NCBI RefSeq assembly: GCF_001836165.1
Contig: NZ_KV827667.1
Coordinates: forward strand, 1-38,242
Origin: Corynebacterium sp. HMSC036D02
GTDB taxonomy: Bacteria > Actinomycetota > Actinomycetes > Mycobacteriales > Mycobacteriaceae
Direction: 5' to 3'
Length of the DNA stretch: 38,242 bases
Positions within the stretch are counted from its first letter, which is position 1, and each line of letters starts with the position of its first letter. Below the pieces are notes generated by a model. The model ran no database searches. It was not told the DNA's origin and saw nothing but the letters and a program-made list of their open reading frames with translations. Shown piece after piece: positions 23,668-32,420 of the stretch. Position numbers and translations under genes: made by a program.

Positions 23668-25785
23668 TTAGCGTTGGGTGCCCGGACGTTGGGCGGCCTG
23701 GGCGAGGCGCTGGTAGAGCTCCTGCTTCGGTAGATCCTCCAAGAGCACCGGCTTGCCGGCGGTATCGCACAGCGGGATGCACCAGTTCGGGTACTGATCT
23801 TTCGTCGTGCCCGGCTGGTTCTGTGCGCGCACGTCACCAACCATGTCCACCACGTTGGTGACCGTCAGCGCCGAGGGAGTTCCCGCAACATAGCGGTGCA
23901 GGGCGACGAGCACATCCTCTTCGCTTTCGCGGTTCTCCAACATGCCATAGGCCTGCAGGTTGTCCTTGACCTTTTCCTGCCACGCGCGGTCCTCAGCCTC
24001 TTCTTCCGCCACCGGGCGGGTGAGCAGGCCCAGGCGGGCGCGCAGCGCGATGTGGTCGCCACGCAGGTAGGCGAGCGTCGGCGGCAGATCGTGCGTGCCC
24101 ACCGAGGACATCGCCATGTGGCGGTATTGATCCTGCGGACGCGGGGTGGGACCGTCTTCGGCATGCTCAAACCAGATGATCGTGGTGCCCAGCACGCCCA
24201 TATCGCGCAGAGCGTTTTGGACCCACGGCTCCAGGGTTCCCAGGTCCTCGCCCACGAGGACAGCACCGGCGCGCTCAGCCTCCAGCGCGAGGATGCCGAG
24301 CATGGCCTCCCAGTCATAGGTCACGTAGGTGCCGTTGAGCGGGGTGGACTGGCGCGGGATCCAGTACAGGCGGAACAGGCCCAGGACGTGGTCGACGCGC
24401 AGGCCACCAGCATTGCCCAGCATTGTGCGCAGCAAATCACGCCATGGCCCATAGCCGGCTTCCGCTAGGCGGACCGGGTGCCACGGCGGCTGGGACCAGT
24501 CCTGGCCCTGCTGGTTATAGTCATCCGGCGGGGCCCCCACCGAGCACTGCGGGGCCAGGTACTCCGCCAGGTTGACGGCATCGGCACCAGCCGGGTGGAT
24601 GCCCACGGCCATATCGGTGATGAGTCCGATGCTCATGCCAGCGTTGAGCGCGCGGCGCTGGGCGGCATCCAGCTGCTCATCGCAGAGGAATTGCAGCCAG
24701 GAGTAGAACTCGGCTAAGTCGTTGACGTCGAGGCTCAGCGCGTGGCGGCGTCCACTGTGGCGCGAGAGCTCAGTCTCTGCACACCACAGCGCGAAGTTGC
24801 GCAGGCCGCGGCCCTCGCGGCGCTGGTACTCGCTGAAAGCGGTGCGGCGCTCCGGGGTCATCCCCTTGCTGAAAAGCTCCTGCAGGACCTGCAGCTTGGC
24901 CTCGAAGATGGAATCACGGTCGATCTCTTCTGCCGACCGGTTGCGTTCGCGGAACTCGGCGGCGAGCTCGGCCACATCATCCTGAAGCTCTGGGCTGAGC
25001 AGCTTCAGCTCTGGGACATCTTCGATGCGAATATAGATCGGGTTGATGAAGCGCCGGGTGGTGGGCAGGTAGGGCGAATCCTCCACTGGCGGAATCGGCT
25101 CGCCCGCGTGCAGCGGGTTAATAAGGAGGAAGTCATAATCCGGTGCCAAGGTCTCCGCCAATTCGGCGAGGTCACCGAAGTCACCCATGCCCCAGGACTT
25201 CTCGGAGCGCACCGAATACAGCTGCGCCATCGCGCCCGCCACGGGGCGGTCAAGGTAGCGATCCGCAGTGCTGAGGTGATTGGGCACCACGATGAGCGGG
25301 CACTCGTGCTCGCCGATGCCGGGCGAGGACAAGCGCAGCTTGTGGAAGCCTAAGGGCAGGTCCCCGGGGACGTGGAAACTAGCTTCGCCCCACATGGTTC
25401 CGGCGACGTCGGCAGCCGGGGCGTCGTTCGGATCCTGGTAGGTCGGCCGAGTCTCGCCGTTCTCCAGCTCGATGGTCACGGTGACGGGGTCGCCGTCGTG
25501 GACGTGGACGGCAAAGGACTTTTCGGCGCCTTCGCGGGCCACCACGCAGGGCGGCAGCGGGCGGGAGGCGCGTTCGAGGTAGTCCTCGAACAAGGCCTGG
25601 GTTAGCTCTTCATCGTCCGGACGGTCGGAGATAGAGACGCCGAGTGCGCGCAGCGTATAGGTAATTGTCTCCTCGCTGACGTACACGGGCTGTCCGTTCT
25701 GGGCGGTGTACTCGCAGGCCACGCCGTGGCGTTGGGCAAGTTCTTGAAGCAGATCACGGGTAGTCACGTCCCCCAATTGTGCCAC
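23668..25785 (-). CDS. malQ: 4-alpha-glucanotransferase (amylomaltase)
   Basis: The 705-residue GH77 enzyme moves alpha-1,4-glucan segments between maltodextrins, freeing glucose and lengthening acceptors, in cytoplasmic maltose and glycogen metabolism. Actinobacterial members of this length carry an N-terminal extension of about 150 residues before the barrel, as here. Motifs: G-M-G-D-F-G-D-L, the G-L-R-V-D-H-V-L-G-L-F-R nucleophile region and G-E-D-L-G-T with the catalytic acid. The start is uncertain: GTG at 25785 is kept, but a GTG six codons later has GGGGG upstream. It is divergent from fadD15, the order known in C. glutamicum. Confidence 0.93.
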   Translation of the reverse strand: MAQLGDVTTRDLLQELAQRHGVACEYTAQNGQPVYVSEETITYTLRALGVSISDRPDDEELTQALFEDYLERASRPLPPCVVAREGAEKSFAVHVHDGDPVTVTIELENGETRPTYQDPNDAPAADVAGTMWGEASFHVPGDLPLGFHKLRLSSPGIGEHECPLIVVPNHLSTADRYLDRPVAGAMAQLYSVRSEKSWGMGDFGDLAELAETLAPDYDFLLINPLHAGEPIPPVEDSPYLPTTRRFINPIYIRIEDVPELKLLSPELQDDVAELAAEFRERNRSAEEIDRDSIFEAKLQVLQELFSKGMTPERRTAFSEYQRREGRGLRNFALWCAETELSRHSGRRHALSLDVNDLAEFYSWLQFLCDEQLDAAQRRALNAGMSIGLITDMAVGIHPAGADAVNLAEYLAPQCSVGAPPDDYNQQGQDWSQPPWHPVRLAEAGYGPWRDLLRTMLGNAGGLRVDHVLGLFRLYWIPRQSTPLNGTYVTYDWEAMLGILALEAERAGAVLVGEDLGTLEPWVQNALRDMGVLGTTIIWFEHAEDGPTPRPQDQYRHMAMSSVGTHDLPPTLAYLRGDHIALRARLGLLTRPVAEEEAEDRAWQEKVKDNLQAYGMLENRESEEDVLVALHRYVAGTPSALTVTNVVDMVGDVRAQNQPGTTKDQYPNWCIPLCDTAGKPVLLEDLPKQELYQRLAQAAQRPGTQR

Positions 25786-25817
25786 GCCCTTGCTGCGCGC
25801 GGGAGAAATCCGGTTGG

Positions 25818-25853
25818 TAGAGTGGGCTGGAATTTAATTTTTGTGGGAAAGGA
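25818..25853 (+). promoter_or_regulatory. fadD15-like gene promoter region and ribosome binding site
   Basis: TAGAGT (25818-25823) or TAATTT (25835-25840) could be the -10 box. GAAAGGA (25847-25853) is a good ribosome binding site 7 nt before GTG 25861, and it sets the start of the gene against a much longer open frame that runs into malQ on the other strand. Confidence 0.5.
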
Positions 25854-25860
25854 CACAACT

Positions 25861-27702
25861 GTGACTTTGAATGAAGCGCATACGAAGGCGGAGTTCGAGA
25901 TCAAGGACGGCGAAACCTGCCTTACCGCGATGATGGCTACGGCGCACGCCCGCCCACATGGCGTGCTGTTTACCCGCCCTGCGAACTATGAGTGGGTCAA
26001 CGTGACCGCCAAAGAGTTCGTGGAAGAGGTCTACGCGGTGGCCAAGGGGCTCATTGCTTTCGGCGTGGAGCAGGGCGACCGCGTGGCTCTTATTTCTACT
26101 ACCCGCTACGAGTGGTCCCTGCTGGACTACGCCATCTGGGCGGCCGGTGCTATCTCCGTTCCGGTGTACCCCTCTTCGTCGATGTCCCAAGTCCAGTGGA
26201 TTATCGAGGATTCCGGTGCCATCCTCGCCATCACGGAAACCCGCGAGCACTCCGAGCTGGTCAAGCACCTGAAGCTGCAAGAGGATGGCACCCCACAGTT
26301 GCACGGCTCTCCTTCCCAGCTGCGCCGCATCCTAGAGATCAACTCTTCCGCCATCGATACTCTGAAGTTTGAGGGCCGCGATGTCAGTGACGATACCGTC
26401 GACCAGCGCATCGAGGCCACGGCTACCGATGATGTTGCCTCGTTGGTCTACACCTCCGGCACTACCGGGCGCCCCAAGGGCTGCATGCTGACCCACCGCA
26501 ACTGGCTCGCGGAAGCTCGCGGTCTGCTGACTAACCCCATTGGCGCCATCGCCGTGCCGGGTTCCCACGTTCTGACCTTCCTGCCCTTGGCACACGTTTT
26601 TAGCCGCGCGGTGTCGCTGGCGGTCACCATCGGCGGTGCCTCCCAGAACCACTGGTCCGACTTCAGCACCATCACCATCGAATTCGCGCGCTCCCGCCCG
26701 AACCTGATCCTGGGCGTGCCGCGCGTCTTTGAGAAGGTGCGCAACGGTGCCTCCGCCAAGGCCCACGGCTCCTCTGCGGTCAAGGGCGCCATTTTCGATC
26801 GCGCGGAGAAGGTCGCTATCGAGTACTCGAAGGCGCTGGATACTCCGGAGGGGCCTAACCGTGTCCTTAAGGCCAAGCACAAGGCTTTTGACAAGCTGGT
26901 CTACTCCGCTATTAGGCAGGCCATGGGCGGCGAAGTCAAGTACTGTATCTCCGGTGGTTCGGCCATCTCGCAGGATTTGCTGCACTGGTACCGCGGCATT
27001 GGCGTGACCATCTATGAGGGCTATGGCTTGACGGAGACCGCCGCGGCCGCCGCCGTCGACTTTGTCGATCAATCCATCGGTACCGTTGGTCCGCCACTGG
27101 GCGGAACGACGATGCGCATTAACGACGACGGCGAGATCATGATCAAGGGCGATATCGTCTTCAAGGGCTACTGGCAGAACGAGGAAGCCACCGAGAACGC
27201 CCTGCAGGACGGTTGGTACAACACCGGCGACCTGGGGGAGATTGATGAGGATGGCAAGCTCGTCATCACCGGCCGCAAGAAGGATCTCATCGTCACCGCT
27301 GGCGGCAAGAACGTCTCTCCTGGCCCGATGGAAGATATCCTGCGCTCCCACCCGCTGATTTCCCAAGCCATGGTGGTCGGTGACGGCAAGCCGTTCGTCG
27401 GCGTGTTGCTCACCCTGGATGAGGATGCGCTCAAGCGCTGGAAGGCTGATCACAACATCTCCGCGACCAAGGGTATGCGTGAGGTTGCTGCCGATCCGGC
27501 GCTGCGCGCGGATATTCAGGACGCCATTAACCAGGTCAACGCCACCGTTTCCCACGCGGAGGGTATTAAGAAGTTCGTCATCCTCGACCAGGACCTCACC
27601 GAGGAAAGTAACGAGCTCACCCCCACGATGAAGGTCAAGCGCTATGTCGTGGCGCAGCGCTACGCAGCGGATATCGAGCGCCTCTACGCCGGCAAGAAAT
27701 AA
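25861..27702 (+). CDS. fadD15: long-chain fatty acid-CoA ligase (FadD15 type)
   Basis: The 613-residue adenylate-forming enzyme activates long-chain fatty acids to acyl-CoA through an acyl-AMP. The ATP-binding P-loop Y-T-S-G-T-T-G-R-P-K-G (about residues 190-205), Y-E-G-Y-G-L-T-E (about 380-390), Y-N-T-G-D-L-G and the hinge-region G-R-K-K-D-L-I are all intact. The start is GTG 25861, set by the strong ribosome binding site. The length matches actinobacterial FadD15 proteins and the neighbour malQ is as expected. The symbol is by resemblance and position. Confidence 0.88.
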   Translation: MTLNEAHTKAEFEIKDGETCLTAMMATAHARPHGVLFTRPANYEWVNVTAKEFVEEVYAVAKGLIAFGVEQGDRVALISTTRYEWSLLDYAIWAAGAISVPVYPSSSMSQVQWIIEDSGAILAITETREHSELVKHLKLQEDGTPQLHGSPSQLRRILEINSSAIDTLKFEGRDVSDDTVDQRIEATATDDVASLVYTSGTTGRPKGCMLTHRNWLAEARGLLTNPIGAIAVPGSHVLTFLPLAHVFSRAVSLAVTIGGASQNHWSDFSTITIEFARSRPNLILGVPRVFEKVRNGASAKAHGSSAVKGAIFDRAEKVAIEYSKALDTPEGPNRVLKAKHKAFDKLVYSAIRQAMGGEVKYCISGGSAISQDLLHWYRGIGVTIYEGYGLTETAAAAAVDFVDQSIGTVGPPLGGTTMRINDDGEIMIKGDIVFKGYWQNEEATENALQDGWYNTGDLGEIDEDGKLVITGRKKDLIVTAGGKNVSPGPMEDILRSHPLISQAMVVGDGKPFVGVLLTLDEDALKRWKADHNISATKGMREVAADPALRADIQDAINQVNATVSHAEGIKKFVILDQDLTEESNELTPTMKVKRYVVAQRYAADIERLYAGKK

Positions 27703-27763
27703 GGCTGGATGGAGTCTGTGAATTCCTTCGGAGTGTCGCGCAGCCGAATGGGAGGATCTCTAA

Positions 27764-27808
27764 TAGAGTCAGCGGGGTCAGAAAAACTCTAAACCTCAAC
27801 TAGAGGTT
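27764..27808 (+). promoter_or_regulatory. promoter and leader inverted repeat of the 226-residue hypothetical gene
   Basis: TAGAGT (27764-27769) is a likely -10 box, itself inside the palindrome CTCTAATAGAG (27758-27768). The leader then contains a perfect inverted repeat AACCTC-AACTA-GAGGTT (27792-27808), just before the ribosome binding site GGAAAGG (27814-27820). The repeat may be an operator or an RNA hairpin next to the site. Confidence 0.4.
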
Positions 27809-27827
27809 CTCACGGAAAGGGCAGCCT

Positions 27828-28508
27828 ATGCACAAGATCGCAGCCGAGCTGCGCCACCGTGAGCTGACCCAAGAAATCTATAACATCGGCGACGAAGTCG
27901 TTGACTACATCGAGCACCTCATCGAGGCCATCGAGGACTGGGACGATGAACTCGCCCTCGACTGTCTGGCCGAGCTGGGGGATATCGTCGAAGACGCCCG
28001 CGTGGATTCTGGGCGTTGTGTCGGCGAGCTCATCGGCTTGCGCCACGCGCTGGTCTCCGGCCTGAAGTCCGGCACCATCTCCGCTGCCTCCTCCGGCGAC
28101 AATGATGTGGAGGAGCCGAAGCAGCTTACCGCCCGCGCACTCGCTGAAGGCCTGCCCATCTCCGGCCCGCCCGTTGTGGTCTCGGAGTTGGCAGAAACCC
28201 TGCGTGGCCGCACCGCCGCGGTGGCCGCCTACTTGCGCGAGCTGGTCGAGTACGTGCTGGCGCAAACCGACGCCGTGGCTCGCAACCTCGATGTGGTCTC
28301 CCTGCCGAACCTGTACAAGCGCGCGGGTGAATCCTCCCTCATCGCCGTGCAGGCTTGGCGCCACACTGTCGTGGAGGCGCACCCCGCTTATGTGCGCACC
28401 ATGCGCGGGCATAACCCGCCGCCTTTCTTGGAGGAGCGCGCGCGTATTGACGCCGTCGTTGCCCGCGTGCGCGCCAAGCGTCAGAAGAAGGCCGCCACGA
28501 CCGCATAG
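27828..28508 (+). CDS. conserved-looking hypothetical protein, mostly helical
   Basis: No domain was recognised. The 226-residue protein appears soluble and largely alpha-helical: an acidic N-terminal half (D-E-V-V-D-Y-I-E-H-L-I-E-A-I-E-D-W-D-D-E), a short low-complexity linker (S-A-A-S-S-G-D-N-D), then a second helical part and a basic C-terminus (R-A-K-R-Q-K-K-A). The acidic start and basic end could suggest protein or nucleic-acid contacts, but this is speculation. It has a clear ribosome binding site, its own promoter and an inverted repeat in the leader. It follows fadD15 by 125 bp and ends before a cluster of hairpins. Confidence 0.8.
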   Translation: MHKIAAELRHRELTQEIYNIGDEVVDYIEHLIEAIEDWDDELALDCLAELGDIVEDARVDSGRCVGELIGLRHALVSGLKSGTISAASSGDNDVEEPKQLTARALAEGLPISGPPVVVSELAETLRGRTAAVAAYLRELVEYVLAQTDAVARNLDVVSLPNLYKRAGESSLIAVQAWRHTVVEAHPAYVRTMRGHNPPPFLEERARIDAVVARVRAKRQKKAATTA

Positions 28509-28525
28509 TCGCCGCATCACAGACT

Positions 28526-28548
28526 TCCTTGTTGCCAACACACAAGGA
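28526..28548. terminator. hairpin 1 of 4 in the convergent intergenic region
   Basis: TCCTTGT (28526-28532) pairs with ACAAGGA (28542-28548) around a 9-nt loop, 17 bp after the hypothetical gene's stop. There is no strong T-run. Confidence 0.35.
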
Positions 28549-28556
28549 TTACCTAA

Positions 28557-28597
28557 GAAGAGCGCCGCCGAGATTCCCTCTCTCGGCGGCGCTCTTC
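28557..28597. terminator. hairpin 2 of 4: 17-bp perfect stem
   Basis: Bases 28557-28573 pair perfectly with 28581-28597 around TTCCCTC. The GC-rich stem (core GCGCCGCCGAGA) could stop transcription from both directions even without a U-run. Confidence 0.65.
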
Positions 28598-28600
28598 GCT

Positions 28601-28640
28601 GCTAGTGTGGCACGAATAACTTTGCGTGCCACCGTCTAGC
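28601..28640. terminator. hairpin 3 of 4: two-part stem
   Basis: GTGGCACG (28607-28614) pairs with CGTGCCAC (28625-28632). Outside a small asymmetric bulge, GCTAG (28601-28605) pairs with CTAGC (28636-28640). It lies between two stronger stems. Confidence 0.4.
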
Positions 28641-28648
28641 TTCGTGTG

Positions 28649-28682
28649 CCAGGGGCTTAGCGCGTACGCGCTAAGCCCCTGG
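28649..28682. terminator. hairpin 4 of 4: 34-bp perfect palindrome over a stop codon
   Basis: The sequence from 28649 to 28682 equals its own reverse complement; the half-site is CCAGGGGCTTAGCGCGT. It spans the stop codon (28673-28671) and last codons of the minus-strand CNNM-family gene, so it is likely that gene's terminator or a 3'-end stabiliser. Confidence 0.55.
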
Positions 28683-29738
28683 GTTCTTGGTGGCCGGCGC
28701 GGCCTGGTCCAACTGCTCCGTAATCTGCGGCCACAGCTGGCCCATGATGTCATCCCAGGTGAGGATCCACACGGTCTTGTCTTTGGTGGGTTTGCCCACG
28801 ACCACGAGCTGCTCATTGCGGGCGCGCATCTGGTCCAGAGTCTTCTGCACGGTGGAGGAGGAGCCCACCGCCAGCGCGGGGCGGGAGAAATCCAGCACCG
28901 GGGTATCCGGCTCCGCCAGCAAGGTATCGCGCACGTGGACGATACGCGGGATGCGTGAGGCACGAGGGTAGACCAGCACGCGCATGATGGACTTGCGCAC
29001 CACGAGCTCGTGGAGCTCGGCCACGGTGGCATTGGAGGAAAGCGGCAGGATTTCCGAACCATGCTCGCGGGCCAACTGGGCCGCGGTGGAGGCTTCCAGC
29101 TCGATAACGCCGGTGATCTGGTTGGCGGAGTCGTCGTCAAGCGTGCCCGTCAGGCGCGAGTGCTCGACCAGGTGGCGCAGGGTCTCGGCGTCATAGCCGG
29201 CCGCGCCAGCGCGGTCGACGGGCTCCTCACCGGTCATGCGCACCAGCTTGTTCGCCATCTTGTTGATCCAGATCAGCAGCGGACGGAAGAGCCAGATGAA
29301 GCCGCGGGCGGGCACCGCGATGAGCTGTAGGGCCGTCTCCGGGTGGGCGATGGCCCAGGACTTAGGCGCCATCTCACCGATAACCAGGTGCAGGAAGGTC
29401 ACCACGAAAAGGGCTAGCAGGAAGGAGATGATGTCAGCAACGCCCAGCGGCAGGCCGAGGGCCTCCAGCGGGCTCATCAGCAGGTGATGGACCCAAGGTT
29501 TGGTCACGGCACCGAGGACGAAGGTCGCGGCGGTAATGCCCAGCTGAGCGCCAGCCAGCATGATGGTCAGTTCATTGAGCGAGCGCAGGCCCGCGCGCGA
29601 GGCCGCCGAGGATTCCGCGGTCTCCTCCAAGCGGTTGCGGCGCGCGCCCATGAGGGAGAACTCGATGACCACGAAGAACGCGGAAGCAGCAATGATGAGA
29701 ACAGTGATAAGGAGGTTGAACCACCAGGTATCAGTCAT
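28671..29738 (-). CDS. CNNM/HlyC-family membrane protein with CBS domains, shorter paralogue
   Basis: A 355-residue protein with an N-terminal DUF21/CNNM membrane domain (about residues 5-150, three to four helices with the P-K-S-W-A-I-A-H motif) followed by a CBS-pair region. It lacks the C-terminal CorC_HlyC domain present in its partner. The family is linked to magnesium or divalent-cation efflux and osmotic tolerance; 'hemolysin' names are historical. It overlaps the preceding gene by one base (TAATG), so the two are probably made together and may form a heterodimer. The last codons lie in a 34-bp palindrome. Confidence 0.85.
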   Translation of the reverse strand: MTDTWWFNLLITVLIIAASAFFVVIEFSLMGARRNRLEETAESSAASRAGLRSLNELTIMLAGAQLGITAATFVLGAVTKPWVHHLLMSPLEALGLPLGVADIISFLLALFVVTFLHLVIGEMAPKSWAIAHPETALQLIAVPARGFIWLFRPLLIWINKMANKLVRMTGEEPVDRAGAAGYDAETLRHLVEHSRLTGTLDDDSANQITGVIELEASTAAQLAREHGSEILPLSSNATVAELHELVVRKSIMRVLVYPRASRIPRIVHVRDTLLAEPDTPVLDFSRPALAVGSSSTVQKTLDQMRARNEQLVVVGKPTKDKTVWILTWDDIMGQLWPQITEQLDQAAPATKNPGA

Positions 29739-31111
29739 TAGTCATCCTCTCCTTCCGGAAATTCCTCCACCAGCTCGAGCGCCAGGACGGAGGGTACGTG
29801 GCGGTCGATTTCCTCGACGCGCACGTTGAGGGTGCGGATGGGGGCTTCGTCGCCGTCGACCCAATCTTCCGGTTCGGCCTCTAGCTCGATGGAGAGTTCT
29901 TCGCCCTCTTCCGGCAGCGTGCCGGAATGCGCGATGAGCAGGCCGGCGACGGTTTCGAAATCGCCCTCCGGCAGGTCGTGGCCGATGGCGCGCTCGACCT
30001 CGTCGATGGGGGTGTCGCCGTCGACGATCCAGTGGGTGTCGTCCTGCTCAGTGATTTCCTCGGTCTCTTCGAGGTCGTGCTCATCGGTGACATCGCCGAG
30101 GATTTCCTCGGCCAAATCCTCCATGGTCACGATGCCCACGAAGCCGCCGTATTCGTCGATGACACAGGCGAGTTTCTCGTCGGCGTCGCGAAGCTCTGTG
30201 ACGACGTCGGGAAGCGGCATGAGCTCCGGCACCACCACGGGTTCCTTCATGATCTCGCGTGCCGGGGTGGCCAGGGGCAGTTCGCTGCCCAGCACATCGT
30301 AGAGGTGCACCACGCCGATGGGATTGTGCTCATCGTCGATGATCGGGTAGCGGGTGTGGTTCTCCGACATCATCTCGCGCACCTCGCCGATGGTGGTCTC
30401 GGGCTCGATGACATCCACGCGCGAGCGCGGAATCATGGCGTGCTCCACATCATGCTCGGGGAAGTCGAGGAGACGGTCGAGGACCAGGTAGGTGTCCTCA
30501 TCCAAGTCGCCGGCCTCGTGGGAGGCATCCACGATGGATTCCAGGTCATCGGTGGTGGCAGATGAATCGACATCCTCCACCGGCTCGATTCCGAAGACCT
30601 TGAGCAGGGCATTGGAGGAGTACTCAAAGAAGTGGATGAGCCAGCCGAAGATCTTGAGGTACCACATCGTCGATGCGGATAACCACAGCGCTGACTTCAT
30701 GGGTGCTGCAATGGTGTAGTTCTTGGGGAAGAGCTCGGCGAAGAGCATCGTGAGAACCGTCGACACCGCCAGCGCGGTCACCGTGCCGATGGCAACGGAC
30801 ACGCCCGTGGGCACGCCCACACCACCGAGCAGCTGGCCTAGGCCTTGGCCCACGAGGGGCTCGGCCACATAACCAATGAGCAGGCCCGTAATCGTGATAC
30901 CCAGCTGCGCGCCGGAGAGCATGAAGGAGGTCTTTTGGGTGATCTTTAAGGCGCGCTCCGCAGGCTTATCCCCAGTCGCAGCGCGCTGGCGCAGCTGCGT
31001 GCGGTCCACCGACATGAAGGCGAATTCCTGCGCCACGAAGTAGGCGTTGGCCACGATAATGAGAGCGATGACGGCGAAACCCGCCACAATCATCAGGATG
31101 GCAGATAACAC
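29738..31111 (-). CDS. CNNM/HlyC-family membrane protein with CBS pair and CorC domain
   Basis: The 457-residue protein has a DUF21/CNNM membrane domain (about 1-180, with F-P-K-N-Y-T-I-A), two CBS motifs (about 220-340, including H-T-R-Y-P-I-I-D-D and C-V-I-D-E-Y-G-G-F-V-G-I-V-T) and a CorC_HlyC domain at the C-terminus. The CBS part probably binds adenine nucleotide and the membrane part moves divalent cations. The start is GTG 31111 with a GGTGGGG upstream. In many actinobacteria such a gene sits between ybeY and era; here the pair lies before hemW instead. Confidence 0.87.
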   Translation of the reverse strand: MLSAILMIVAGFAVIALIIVANAYFVAQEFAFMSVDRTQLRQRAATGDKPAERALKITQKTSFMLSGAQLGITITGLLIGYVAEPLVGQGLGQLLGGVGVPTGVSVAIGTVTALAVSTVLTMLFAELFPKNYTIAAPMKSALWLSASTMWYLKIFGWLIHFFEYSSNALLKVFGIEPVEDVDSSATTDDLESIVDASHEAGDLDEDTYLVLDRLLDFPEHDVEHAMIPRSRVDVIEPETTIGEVREMMSENHTRYPIIDDEHNPIGVVHLYDVLGSELPLATPAREIMKEPVVVPELMPLPDVVTELRDADEKLACVIDEYGGFVGIVTMEDLAEEILGDVTDEHDLEETEEITEQDDTHWIVDGDTPIDEVERAIGHDLPEGDFETVAGLLIAHSGTLPEEGEELSIELEAEPEDWVDGDEAPIRTLNVRVEEIDRHVPSVLALELVEEFPEGEDD

Positions 31112-31239
31112 GGCTTACCCCACCGCCTTACGTCGGCGGCGGGGACATCGACTCGGAGGTTCCACTTAAAAGAGGCCTTTCTTCACTATCGGGGTTGCAA
31201 ATCTGCTCTACAGACTACCGCTTCAACGGTTTTGTCGGT

Positions 31240-31245
31240 TACTTT
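31240..31245 (+). promoter_or_regulatory. leaderless -10 box of hemW
   Basis: TACTTT ends 7 nt before the ATG at 31253. There is no ribosome binding site there, nor at the alternative TTG at 31232. The box therefore decides the start. Confidence 0.5.
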
Positions 31246-31252
31246 GTTCCCC

Positions 31253-32401
31253 ATGGATCCCTTTGGTCTCTACATTCACGTTCCTTTCTGCGCTTCGCGC
31301 TGCGGCTACTGCGACTTCAACACCTATACGCCGGGTGAGCTGGGAGGGGACCTGACCAACGATTATCTCTCAGCCTTGGAAAAAGAGCTGGAGATGGCGG
31401 CGGCCCAGGTGGGCCGCGAAGCCGAGACCGTTTTTATTGGTGGCGGCACGCCGAGCTTGTTGGGGGCCGAGGGCCTGGGCCGTGTCTTGTCGAAGGTTCG
31501 TGATACCTTCGGCCTCGCCCCGGGCGCGGAGGTCACCACGGAATCCAACCCGGAATCCACCTCGCCGGAGTATTTCGCCGGGCTTCTCGACGCCGGCTTC
31601 ACCCGCCTCTCCCTGGGCATGCAATCCGTCTCACCGGGGGTGCTCGCAGTGCTGGAGCGAGCCCACACGCCGGGCCGCGCCTTCGATGCGGCACGCGAAG
31701 CCATCGCCGCGGGCTTTGAGCACGTCAACCTGGACATGATTTATGGCACGCCGACAGAAGAAGACGCGGACGTTGCTCTGACTCTGGAGCGCGCACTGGA
31801 GACGGGAGTGGACCACATCAGTGCCTATTCGCTCATCGTGGAAGATGGCACGCGTATGGCCCGCAAGGTGTCTAAGGGCCTGCTTCCGGCCCCGGATGAG
31901 GACGTGCTGGCCCGGCGCTATGAGATGATCTCATCCACCCTCGAAGCCGAAGGCTTTGAGTGGTACGAGGTCTCCAACTGGGCCAAGCCGGGCGGGGAGT
32001 GCCAGCACAATCGCATCTACTGGGTCGATGGCAATTGGTGGGGCGCGGGCCCGGGCGCGCATTCGCACTTGGGCAACGAGCGCTTCTTCAATGTGAAAAA
32101 CCCGCGGACCTACATCAAGGCCGTGGGCGAGGGGGAGCTGCCCATCAAGGAGCGGGAGGAGCTCAGCGCCGCCGACCGCCACACCGAGCGCATCATGCTG
32201 GGCCTGCGTCTGCGCGAGGGCATCCCGGCGTCCTGGCTCGCGCCCGCTGCCGAGCCTGTGGCCGCGCGTTTCATCGAGCGCGGCTTGCTTGAGCGCGCCG
32301 GCGACCACCTCCGCGTGACCAAGGCGGGCCGCCTGCTCGCGGACGGCATCATCACCGACCTCCTCGTCGCCGAAGATACCGCCGAAGACATAGCCCGCTA
32401 G
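31253..32401 (+). CDS. hemW: radical SAM haem chaperone HemW (formerly HemN-like)
   Basis: A 382-residue radical SAM protein. C13-x3-C17-x2-C20 binds the 4Fe-4S cluster that cleaves S-adenosylmethionine. The downstream H-N-R-I-Y-W motif is the H-N-x-x-Y-W signature that separates the haem-inserting HemW proteins from true coproporphyrinogen dehydrogenase HemN. The protein begins [13 protein letters not shown], typical for the family, and the start is supported by the leaderless promoter. It lies 19 bp before hrcA, a common order in actinobacteria. Confidence 0.92.
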   Translation: MDPFGLYIHVPFCASRCGYCDFNTYTPGELGGDLTNDYLSALEKELEMAAAQVGREAETVFIGGGTPSLLGAEGLGRVLSKVRDTFGLAPGAEVTTESNPESTSPEYFAGLLDAGFTRLSLGMQSVSPGVLAVLERAHTPGRAFDAAREAIAAGFEHVNLDMIYGTPTEEDADVALTLERALETGVDHISAYSLIVEDGTRMARKVSKGLLPAPDEDVLARRYEMISSTLEAEGFEWYEVSNWAKPGGECQHNRIYWVDGNWWGAGPGAHSHLGNERFFNVKNPRTYIKAVGEGELPIKEREELSAADRHTERIMLGLRLREGIPASWLAPAAEPVAARFIERGLLERAGDHLRVTKAGRLLADGIITDLLVAEDTAEDIAR

Positions 32402-32407
32402 AACGGA

Positions 32408-32413
32408 TAGCCT
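32408..32413 (+). promoter_or_regulatory. leaderless -10 box of hrcA
   Basis: TAGCCT ends 7 nt before the hrcA ATG, within the 19-bp gap after hemW. hrcA can therefore have its own transcript. No CIRCE-type inverted repeat is seen here. Confidence 0.45.
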
Positions 32414-32420
32414 TAAAGAC

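Noticed and set aside
26332..27555. A 407-codon open frame antisense to the acyl-CoA ligase gene
   Set aside because: It is a shadow frame caused by high GC at third positions. The sense gene has complete family motifs and a ribosome binding site, while the antisense product resembles nothing and is low in complexity.
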